Origin: RUG563 sp964423675
Lineage (GTDB): Bacteria; Bacillota; Clostridia; Christensenellales; Aristaeellaceae
NCBI GenBank assembly: GCA_964423675.1
Contig: CAYRFP010000030.1
Span: 1-26,407 of the forward strand
Length of the DNA stretch: 26,407 nucleotides
Reading direction: 5' to 3'
The first letter of the stretch is position 1. Each line of letters starts with the position of its first letter. The notes under the pieces are model-generated. The model made no database searches, was not told the origin of the DNA, and saw only the letters and a list, made by a program, of their open reading frames with translations. This document shows, in pieces, positions 8,112 to 13,332 of the stretch. The position numbers and the translations under genes were made by a program.

Positions 8112-8649
8112 AATGAACCCTCCCGTTTTTATCTGGCAATGCATCGATCAGATCGAAACCCAGCCAGATCTTTACCTCGCGATTATCAAATTTCAGCGTT
8201 ACCTGCCCGCTTCTTCCGCGTCTGTCAATGCGGCTGATCATTCCCTCCATATCCTTGAGCGGCCCGGAGAGGATTCGAATGCGATCCCCCTCGTTTCGGG
8301 CAAGGGAGAAATCCAGACAGCCATGATAGGAAAAAACGCGCTCGGCAAACTCGCTGTCCTCGTCTGACAGCCTCCAGCCGTAATCTTCTCCCTTCAGGAC
8401 TCGGATCACGTTTATTCGAGGAAAGCGGAGCGTAATAGCAGGATCGTCAGGCGCGTCGAAAAAAACATACCCTGGAAGCATCACTGCTTTCACCTTGATT
8501 TTTCTGCCGCAAATGGACTTATGCTTTTCCTGCAAAACGGCGGTTGCCCTCACATCTGGGCAGACATGGTGAATCTGTTCTGCCACCTGCTGCTCCTTGC
8601 CCGTCACGCAGAACACACAGCCGTATGCTCTCCCCTGCTCCATAGGCAT
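8092..8649 (-). CDS. loaP: LoaP-like specialised NusG paralogue (processive antiterminator)
   Basis: This 185-aa protein has a NusG N-terminal domain (YGCVFCVTGKEQQVAEQI, then VMLPGYVFFDA) and a C-terminal KOW domain (GDRIRILSGPLKDMEGMISRIDRRGR). LoaP-type paralogues in Bacillota ride on RNA polymerase and suppress termination in long polysaccharide or polyketide operons next to their gene. The ATG at 8649 has GGAGG eight bases upstream. It is the first gene of the minus-strand glycan operon and overlaps the LCP gene. No convincing minus-strand promoter is visible between it and the inverted repeat at 8937-8961. It is distinguished from housekeeping NusG by context and by the divergent N-terminal domain. 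Confidence 0.85.
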   Translation of the reverse strand: MPMEQGRAYGCVFCVTGKEQQVAEQIHHVCPDVRATAVLQEKHKSICGRKIKVKAVMLPGYVFFDAPDDPAITLRFPRINVIRVLKGEDYGWRLSDEDSEFAERVFSYHGCLDFSLARNEGDRIRILSGPLKDMEGMISRIDRRGRSGQVTLKFDNREVKIWLGFDLIDALPDKNGRVHSEEKPK

Positions 8650-8936
8650 AGCTTCGCCCTCCGACCCTTATCGTCAGCTTTGTCAGGCATGTATGTACTA
8701 TCGCGCATAACGCCACTGAACCCTCAGCATCCGTCTGCGCTATAGATTTCGTTGCAAATTTCCCGCATTTCTGGTATGAATAATATGAGAAGCTTTTCGA
8801 TTTTCTGCTTCTTCCTGCTATTCTGCATCAGGAAATCTGCCTTTGCGCCACGTGGGGGGCTGTTCTTGCTCTAGGAAGCTTTTGTCTGCCCTTCATGCCG
8901 ACTCATACGGAAACTTCTCCGCCATGCAAGCAGTGC
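8650..8936 (-). other. Leader region of the loaP-glycan operon
   Basis: There is no coding sequence here. On the minus strand it would be a leader of nearly 290 bases. It contains a hairpin with AGAAGC (8788-8793) pairing with GCTTCT (8807-8812), and an 8-base palindrome around CCACGTGG near 8849. I see no -35/-10 pair of good quality on the minus strand. This fits an operon driven from the invertible segment beyond 8937. The hairpin could be a LoaP recognition structure, but that is unproven. Confidence 0.4.
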
Positions 8937-8961
8937 TGTGTCGCAAAAATGTAAATTTGCG
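8937..8961 (+). repeat. Left 25-bp inverted repeat (recombination core site)
   Basis: This copy reads TGTGTCGCAAAAATG and continues to TTTGCG. It is the exact reverse complement of 10374-10398. Within it, CGCAAA and TTTGCG form a small internal dyad around an asymmetric 8-base centre (AATGTAAA). Paired half-sites around an asymmetric spacer are the organisation expected for a tyrosine-recombinase crossover site. Confidence 0.85.
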
Positions 8962-9005
8962 TCTTGTTTAAAAGGCAGCCCACATAAGCTGTTAGCACCC
9001 TTCCA

Positions 9006-9024
9006 GACGGCTTTTGACGGCTTA
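9006..9024 (+). repeat. Left GACGGC repeats (possible integrase arm sites)
   Basis: Two GACGGC motifs (9006-9011, 9016-9021) lie just past the recombinase stop. The 13-mer TTTTGACGGCTTA (9012-9024) recurs exactly and in the same orientation at 10192-10204. They may be arm-type sites for the N-terminal DNA-binding domain of the recombinase. Confidence 0.5.
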
Positions 9025-9026
9025 AA

Positions 9027-10142
9027 TCAGCACACCGCCATAAGATGATTCACTGCGGCGCGGCGCTGTTCAAGCTGACTGTGCGCATAATAGTCCAGCG
9101 TAGTCTGAGCAGAATGATGCCCCAGCAAGGCGCTCACTGTTTTTACATCCACGCCTAATTCCAAAAGCCGGGTGGCAAAACTATGTCGAAGCGTATGGAA
9201 ATGAACACCAGGAAAGCCCAAGCTTTTGATAAGCCGCTTAAACCGCCGCTGAATAGTACGTGGTTCAGCAGCGGAAGCAGATACGCCAAAGACGTAAAGG
9301 GTGTTCTGTCTTTGCAGCATCCAATGCTGCAATTGCCCCAGCACGAAATCCGGCACCGGAATCACACGGCTGGAACGCAACGATTTTGGCGTTCCCACCA
9401 CCAGCATCGTCCGTTCGCCTTTTTCGCCAAGCTTTCCCCGCGCGACCCGCTGAACCGTGCGTCCAACCCGAATCGTTTGGTTCGTCCAGTCGATATCGCT
9501 CCATTTCAGCGCGCAGATTTCGCCCAATCGCATGCCTGTATAGAGGCTTAACAGAGCGGGCAAATCCCGCGTCTGAGAAATAGATTTTTTGAGAAGAGCC
9601 TGTTCCTCCCGATTCAAAACGCGCTGTTCCGCGCTTTCCGGCGTTTGAATTTTAATTTTTCGGCAAGGGTTCTTCACGATCATTCCTTCCTCATACGCCG
9701 CTTTCATGGCTGCGGAAAGCAACCGATAGGCCCCCTTGACTGTGCTGCCAGATAAGCCGGACGTTTTTAATGTGTCAATGAATTCAAGCACGGTGGCCGG
9801 CGTAATCGAGCAAAGCTGCAAAGAGCCGAGAATGGGCAGCAAATGTTTACGAAACAAAGCACGATAGGTTTGATAGGAGGAGGGCTTCACGCTGCCCAGC
9901 AATTCTTCTTCCATCCATTTGTTGATCCAATTTCCTAAAGTTTCCCGGCTTCTGGGCATGATGGCAGAGGAGCATCTGGCGAATTCAGCTTTTTTCAGAA
10001 GCAATGTTCGTTTTACGGCTGCATATTGGCGGCCATAGATATAGCCAAACCGCGTTTTTCCATCTAGTGTTTTTCCCGTAACGTATCGCCCTTCATAGCG
10101 CCCATCTTTGCGCTTGTAAATGTTCTCGCCGTGTCTCGCCAT
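9027..10142 (-). CDS. Tyrosine site-specific recombinase (phage-integrase family)
   Basis: This is a 371-aa recombinase. The N-terminal 50 residues (IYKRKDGRYEGRYV, YIYGRQYAAVK) resemble the arm-DNA-binding domain of Tn916-like integrases. A SAM-like core-binding domain follows (about 68-160), then the catalytic domain. Catalytic residues are all visible: Arg205 (TGMRLGEIC), Lys253 (TPKSLRSSRVIP), His316 and Arg319 (HTLRHSF), His342 (GHHS) and Tyr352 (DYYAH). The ATG at 10142 has GGAGGGG five bases upstream; a weaker ATG at 10175 is in frame. No excisionase, relaxase or phage gene accompanies it. The enclosing inverted repeats and adjacent promoter make a DNA inversion role more likely than integration. 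Confidence 0.92.
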   Translation of the reverse strand: MARHGENIYKRKDGRYEGRYVTGKTLDGKTRFGYIYGRQYAAVKRTLLLKKAEFARCSSAIMPRSRETLGNWINKWMEEELLGSVKPSSYQTYRALFRKHLLPILGSLQLCSITPATVLEFIDTLKTSGLSGSTVKGAYRLLSAAMKAAYEEGMIVKNPCRKIKIQTPESAEQRVLNREEQALLKKSISQTRDLPALLSLYTGMRLGEICALKWSDIDWTNQTIRVGRTVQRVARGKLGEKGERTMLVVGTPKSLRSSRVIPVPDFVLGQLQHWMLQRQNTLYVFGVSASAAEPRTIQRRFKRLIKSLGFPGVHFHTLRHSFATRLLELGVDVKTVSALLGHHSAQTTLDYYAHSQLEQRRAAVNHLMAVC

Positions 10143-10183
10143 TATATCCCCTCCATTTTTCTTTTTTGCCTGCATGGCAGCAT

Positions 10184-10204
10184 GACGGCCATTTTGACGG
10201 CTTA
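10184..10204 (+). repeat. Right GACGGC repeats (possible integrase arm sites)
   Basis: GACGGC at 10184-10189 and the 13-mer TTTTGACGGCTTA at 10192-10204 lie upstream of the recombinase start. They match the left set in direct orientation, with slightly different spacing. Binding by the recombinase here could also regulate its own gene. Confidence 0.5.
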
Positions 10205-10258
10205 TTTTTCCGAGTAGGTTCTTCCAATTTCACGTTCTCATTTGTTTTTTTAGAAAAC

Positions 10259-10286
10259 AATTTACGTTTTTTTACAATCGTAAATT
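10259..10286. promoter_or_regulatory. 8-bp inverted repeat upstream of the invertible promoter
   Basis: AATTTACG (10259-10266) and CGTAAATT (10279-10286) are perfect inverted arms with a 12-base spacer, ending seven bases before the -35 box. The left arm region (AATTTACGTTTTT) differs by one base from part of the right recombination site (AATTTACATTTTT, 10378-10390). It could be a regulator operator or an accessory recombinase site. Confidence 0.45.
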
Positions 10287-10293
10287 CACCTAG

Positions 10294-10322
10294 TTGACAT
10301 TTATCACATTTTGGTATAGAAT
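10294..10322 (+). promoter_or_regulatory. Near-consensus promoter inside the invertible segment
   Basis: The -35 is TTGACA (10294-10299) and the -10 is TAGAAT (10317-10322), separated by exactly 17 bases; TATAGA overlaps at a 15-base spacing. It faces right, out of the segment. Transcription would start near 10329, cross the right inverted repeat and meet the terminator at 10465-10493. If the segment inverts, it becomes the promoter of the loaP operon. Confidence 0.75.
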
Positions 10323-10373
10323 GAAACCGTGAAATCGGAAAATGATGGTTTTAGATTCTTGATTTTCCTTTTT

Positions 10374-10398
10374 CGCAAATTTACATTTTTGCGACACA
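10374..10398 (-). repeat. Right 25-bp inverted repeat (recombination core site)
   Basis: It is the exact reverse complement of 8937-8961 over 25 bases; flanking bases on both sides do not match. The copy begins CGCAAATTTACATTTTTGCG on the plus strand. No target-site duplication is visible outside the two repeats, which argues against a transposon terminal repeat. Confidence 0.85.
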
Positions 10399-10617
10399 CG
10401 CTCCTTTCAAAATTAGTTTGTAATTCAGAAAGAAAAATATGTGTTCCTGGCAAGCGAAAATCCCGACGCTCCGAAAGATGCGTCAGTTTTTTTATTACTT
10501 TTGCGGAATAAGATGGTGAATTTGGAACCCTCGTCCATTTGTAGCTATGTCCGTGGAACGATCTCATTTTCTATTTCAGGCCGTGTTCCAATATCTTCAG
10601 AAAACAGAAAATAGATA
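10399..10617 (+). other. Gene-free stretch between the switch and the MATE promoter
   Basis: Apart from the terminator at 10465-10493, I see no gene, repeat or RNA here. Open frames on the minus strand across it lack ribosome binding sites and any recognisable protein pattern. Confidence 0.4.
10465..10493 (+). terminator. Terminator facing the invertible promoter
   Basis: GACGC (10465-10469) pairs with GCGTC (10480-10484) around a 10-base loop. It is followed by AG and seven T (10487-10493). The stem is short but GC-rich. It lies about 140 bases beyond the predicted start of the invertible promoter, so it would stop transcription in the present orientation. Confidence 0.6.
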
Positions 10618-10646
10618 TTGACTTTTTCAAATGTTACAAGTATAGT
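10618..10646 (+). promoter_or_regulatory. Promoter of the attenuated MATE gene
   Basis: The -35 is TTGACT (10618-10623), the spacer is 17 bases, and the -10 is TATAGT (10641-10646). Transcription from about 10653 would give a leader of about 110 bases that contains the terminator hairpin and leader ORF before the MATE start at 10764. Confidence 0.75.
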
Positions 10647-10684
10647 ACGTCTTGCATTCTGAGGACGAATTGTTCGCTGGAAAC

Positions 10685-10745
10685 AAGGAGTTAGAGTGAA
10701 GGTGTCAGGTGGAAATCCTGTAATCTTTGCTCTAACTCCTTTTTT
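10685..10745 (+). terminator. Attenuator: intrinsic terminator in the MATE leader
   Basis: Perfect 12-base arms AAGGAGTTAGAG (10685-10696) and CTCTAACTCCTT (10730-10741) are followed by a T-run ending at 10745. The loop holds a smaller CAGG/CCTG hairpin (10706-10720). The terminator lies between a good promoter and the MATE ribosome binding site, so it must be overcome for expression. The 5' arm doubles as a Shine-Dalgarno for the leader ORF. Confidence 0.85.
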
Positions 10746-10749
10746 GTAA
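10696..10749 (+). CDS. 17-aa leader peptide controlling the MATE gene
   Basis: A GTG-started ORF encodes MKVSGGNPVIFALTPFL. AAGGAG lies five bases upstream of the GTG, inside the 5' arm of the terminator. The ORF runs through the whole hairpin, and its TAA stop (10747-10749) overlaps the AAGGAGG that serves the MATE gene. A ribosome initiating or stalling here would block the terminator stem. This is the layout of translation-dependent attenuators upstream of antibiotic-resistance and efflux genes. No protein family is recognisable in so short a peptide; expression is inferred. Confidence 0.6.
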   Translation: MKVSGGNPVIFALTPFL

Positions 10750-10763
10750 GGAGGAATTGGATC

Positions 10764-12080
10764 ATGGACATGTTGGAAAAGCCCATTCGAAAGCTGTATT
10801 TCAAGTATTTGTTCGCCGCTTTCGGCAGTGCGCTGGTAGGCGCGGTTTATATCCTGGTAGACATGGCGGTCATCGGCCAATACGCAGGGCCCACCGGCAC
10901 GGCGGCCATTGCGCTGGTGCTGCCGGCCTGGTCGCTGATTTGCAGCTTGGGTATTCTTACCGGAATCGGCGGCAGCGTGCTGTATGGCAATGCAAAGGGC
11001 GAAAGCGGCGCGCAAAAAGCCAATGCGATGTTCACCGCGGCCACCCTGGCCACGGCGCTGCTGGCGCTGGTCATCTGGCTGTTTATGCTTATCTTCGATA
11101 AGGAACTGCTGATGTTTATGGGTTCGGAGGGCGAACTGCTGGAAATTGGCCTGGAATATCTAAAGCCGCTGAAAATCGCTGTACCCTTCTTCGTATTCGG
11201 ACAGATGCTGGCATCCTTCCTGCGCAATGACAACGATCCCGCGCTGGCCACCTTCGCCGTTGTGTCCACTTCCATTCTCAACATGATCGGCGATTATCTG
11301 TTCACATTTATCCTGAACGGCGGCGTATATGGCGCGGCGCTGGCAACAGCGCTGAGCAACGTGCTGTCCGTATGCATGATGCTCACCCACTTTTTCAAAA
11401 AAAGCAATACGCTGCGATTCATCCGTTTTTCCCAGCCCTGCCGTACCATGGGTAAAATTTTCGGGATTGGCTTTTCGGTATTCTTTGTTGATCTGGCCAT
11501 GGGCGTGATGACGATGCTGTATAACAAGCAAATTCTGCGGCTGCTTACCAGCGATTCGATTTCCGTCTTTGGTGCGATTGCCAGCCTGACTACCGTGGTG
11601 CAATGCTGCTCCTACAGCATCGGGCAAGCGGCGCAGCCCATTCTTTCGGCTAATTTCGGCGCCAAGCGAATGGATCGCGTGCGGCAAGTGCTGAAATACG
11701 GCGTGGTAACTTCCATCGTGTTCGGTGCTTTCTGGGCGTTTGTGACTCTGGCGTTTCCCAACGGTGTCATCCGTATCTTCATGAACGCCACCGATAGCGT
11801 GCTGGCCATCGCGCCAGGAATTATGCGCAAATACTGCACTGGCTATCTGTTCGCCCCCTTTACGCTGTTTGCCACCTACTATTTCCAAAGCATCCTGCGT
11901 GCGCGGACTTCACTGGGTATCTCCCTCTCCCGCGGTTTAATCGTAGGCGGTGTGCTGCTCTATCTCCTGCCGCCAATTTTCGGCGCGGACAGCTTATGGC
12001 TTGCAACACCGCTTTCTGAAATTTCCGTAGCGCTGGTAACGGCGTTTCTCATGCGCAAATTTACCAAAGAGCTTAATTGA
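10764..12080 (+). CDS. MATE-family multidrug efflux transporter
   Basis: This is a cation-coupled multidrug or toxin exporter of 438 aa with about 12 hydrophobic helices. Typical MATE features are the N-terminal half PIRKLYFKYLFAAFGSALVGAVYILVDMAVIGQYAG, the symmetric second half starting near FGIGFSVFFVDLAMG, and the C-terminal YYFQSILRAR ... LLPPIFG ... PLSE pattern. The ATG has AAGGAGG 9-10 bases upstream, shared with the leader-ORF stop codon. Expression should depend on the attenuator just upstream. Substrate is unknown. A second, broken MATE gene follows, and another intact one lies at 18298. Confidence 0.93.
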   Translation: MDMLEKPIRKLYFKYLFAAFGSALVGAVYILVDMAVIGQYAGPTGTAAIALVLPAWSLICSLGILTGIGGSVLYGNAKGESGAQKANAMFTAATLATALLALVIWLFMLIFDKELLMFMGSEGELLEIGLEYLKPLKIAVPFFVFGQMLASFLRNDNDPALATFAVVSTSILNMIGDYLFTFILNGGVYGAALATALSNVLSVCMMLTHFFKKSNTLRFIRFSQPCRTMGKIFGIGFSVFFVDLAMGVMTMLYNKQILRLLTSDSISVFGAIASLTTVVQCCSYSIGQAAQPILSANFGAKRMDRVRQVLKYGVVTSIVFGAFWAFVTLAFPNGVIRIFMNATDSVLAIAPGIMRKYCTGYLFAPFTLFATYYFQSILRARTSLGISLSRGLIVGGVLLYLLPPIFGADSLWLATPLSEISVALVTAFLMRKFTKELN

Positions 12081-12243
12081 ATCACAAAACTGTCATCGGA
12101 GGACGCCTCATCGCAATGAGAAAGCGGCGAAGGGAAGATGTCGGGTGCGCCCGGTTATGAAGAATAGCCGAGCGCATTTTCTCCATATGCGCACTGTGAA
12201 TGCCGTGCTGCATATAGATTTGCTAAAAGAAAGAAGGGTCCCC

Positions 12244-12330
12244 ATGAATATCATCATTATCAGCCGAGAATTCGGCAGCGGCGGACGAGAGCTGGGCAAG
12301 CATATGGTGCAAAGCAGGAAGCTGCCTTAA
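12244..12330 (+). pseudogene. N-terminal remnant of a cytidylate-kinase-like gene
   Basis: The 28-codon ORF reads MNIIIISREFGSGG and continues RELGKHMVQ. This is the P-loop start of the cytidylate-kinase-like family often found beside MATE genes in Clostridia. AGAAGGG lies upstream as ribosome binding site. The remaining 170 or so residues expected for the family are absent: the sequence runs straight into a MATE-like fragment. It is a deletion scar, unlikely to be functional. Confidence 0.7.
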
Positions 12331-12723
12331 AGCATATTACCGAACCGGGCAAATCATCAGCGTTGTAGGCAGTGTGCTGTGCGTTGCCGTCTATATGCTT
12401 TTCCTCCATACGCTGTGCGGACCGCAACTATCGATTTTATCGTCCTGCATATCGGCGAATACTGCTGGGGCTTTGTGGTTGGCAGCATTAATACCATGCT
12501 CTCCGCTTATTTCTATTCCACCAAGCGTTCTGGCCAAGCGATTGTGCTGAATACAGCGCAAAGTCTGGTGATCAACAGCCTGGTCATCACTCTGTTGCCC
12601 AAGCTTTTGGGCGGCGCGATCGTCTGGCATACCTTCGGTATTTATGAAGTGGTTGTGCTGTTGTTCGCCATAGCGTTAAAAAGATTCTCAGAACGAAACG
12701 GAATCGCTTACAGCGCGGATTAA
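12331..12723 (+). pseudogene. C-terminal remnant of a second MATE transporter, frameshifted
   Basis: The first part reads KAYYRTGQIISVVGSVLCVAVYML in one frame. The rest (TMLSAYFYSTKRSGQA, LLPKLLGGAIVWHTFGIYE, SERNGIAYSAD) is in another frame and ends at 12723. Both align in pattern with the C-terminal half of the intact MATE protein upstream. The N-terminal half is gone, and a frame change occurs around 12420. The likely history is MATE, kinase-like gene, MATE, with an internal deletion joining the last two. Confidence 0.65.
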
Positions 12724-12752
12724 GCAAAGCATTTATTTTAAACAAATAAACA

Positions 12753-12796
12753 AACCCCCGTCAGCTTCTGGCGTTCTGCTGGCGGAGGTTTTTCTT
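12753..12796 (+). terminator. Intrinsic terminator after the MATE remnants
   Basis: CCCCCGTCAGC (12755-12765) pairs with GCTGGCGGAGG (12778-12788), with one mismatch and one GU pair, followed by TTTTTCTTTT. The other strand also carries a T-rich tail, so it may act in both directions. Confidence 0.8.
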
Positions 12797-12883
12797 TTCA
12801 TTCTGCTACGTTGTTTCTAAATATAGAAAATCATACAGCAGAGTATAAACAAAAGTCATTTCAGCTTTTCTTCGAGGAAAAAT

Positions 12884-12908
12884 AAAAAAGCTGTGATTTC
12901 TCACAGCT
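12884..12908 (-). terminator. Terminator of tRNA-Arg
   Basis: Perfect 8-base arms AGCTGTGA (12889-12896) and TCACAGCT (12901-12908) with a 4-base loop lie directly after the tRNA on the minus strand. They are followed by a T-rich run. Confidence 0.88.
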
Positions 12909-12911
12909 ATT

Positions 12912-12988
12912 TGGCGCGCCCTGGGGGATTCGAACCCACGACCTTTTGATTCGTAGTCAAACACTCTATCCAGCTGAGCTAAGGGCGC
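12912..12988 (-). tRNA. tRNA-Arg(ACG)
   Basis: The minus strand folds as a 77-base tRNA. The acceptor GCGCCCU pairs with AGGGCGC, followed by discriminator G and an encoded CCA (12912-12914). The D-arm (AGCUCAGCUGGAUAGAGU) and T-arm (GUGGGUUCGAAUCCCCC) are standard. The anticodon stem UUUGA/UCAAA carries loop CUACGAA, giving anticodon ACG, read as ICG after deamination, for CGU/CGC/CGA codons. It has its own promoter and terminator. Confidence 0.97.
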
Positions 12989-13028
12989 ATCTTTCGTTTT
13001 GCGGGCTGTTCTCTCAAACAGCTTAATT

Positions 13029-13057
13029 AGTATAGCACAGATTTCCGAAAAAAGCAA
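13029..13057 (-). promoter_or_regulatory. Promoter of tRNA-Arg
   Basis: On the minus strand the -35 is TTGCTT (13052-13057) and the -10 is TATACT (13029-13034) with a 17-base spacer. The -10 lies about 41 bases before the tRNA 5' end. Confidence 0.75.
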
Positions 13058-13224
13058 GCGTTTTTCTAAAAAAATTTGCATTATTTCAATCTATTTGTTT
13101 TCATTCATATTTAGGTATATATTCTGCCATTTTGTTCGTTTGCACTTCATTTTTATTCCATATAATCCTTTTTCTTTCTGCCATATCCTTTTCAGTCCCC
13201 TTCTTCCGCTTCCCAGTGTATGCC
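13058..13224. other. AT-rich intergenic stretch before the beta-galactosidase promoter
   Basis: This part is T- and pyrimidine-rich on the plus strand and I see no gene in it. With the two flanking promoters it makes up the 344-base gap between the tRNA and the beta-galactosidase gene. Confidence 0.4.
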
Positions 13225-13300
13225 TTGCGTTTAAAAAACTTTTCCTATACAATCTGGAAAAGTTATGATAAAATATTTTTTGCGTAAAACAAATAACGCA
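13225..13300 (+). promoter_or_regulatory. Beta-galactosidase promoter with overlapping operator-like dyads
   Basis: The -35 is TTGCGT (13225-13230) and the -10 is TACAAT (13248-13253) with a 17-base spacer. The -10 is centred in a perfect 9-base dyad, AACTTTTCC (13237-13245) and GGAAAAGTT (13256-13264). A second dyad, TGCGT (13281-13285) and ACGCA (13296-13300), lies downstream. This position suits a repressor operator. No regulator gene is adjacent to name the repressor. Confidence 0.55.
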
Positions 13301-13332
13301 TGGATAACTGAAGAATTTCGGAGGAATGCTTC

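Larger units (their letters stand above)
8937..10398. mobile_element. Putative invertible promoter element carrying its own tyrosine recombinase
   Basis: Perfect 25-bp inverted repeats at both ends enclose a recombinase gene, flanking GACGGC repeats and a strong promoter facing outward at the right end. Inverted sites lead to inversion, not excision. In the orientation shown, the promoter points right, into a terminator. After inversion it would sit about 60 bases inside the left repeat and fire into loaP and the glycan operon. Promoter inversion is a known control of capsule loci in gut bacteria, and Hin-type switches are known to carry their recombinase inside. The combination here is inferred from sequence, and the inversion itself is not proven. 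Confidence 0.75.

Noticed and set aside
8937..10398. Simple transposon, or integrative element with terminal repeats
   Set aside because: There is no transposase, excisionase, relaxase or cargo, no target-site duplication outside the repeats, and the repeats are inverted with an outward promoter; inversion fits better.
10653..10763. Known riboswitch (guanidine or other efflux-linked class) in the MATE leader
   Set aside because: A single ACGA and one hairpin do not make the paired loops of the mini-ykkC class, and no other conserved aptamer core is recognisable. The leader ORF explains the layout better.
12806..13081. Minus-strand open frame across the tRNA
   Set aside because: It runs through tRNA-Arg, its terminator and promoter; it is a chance frame.
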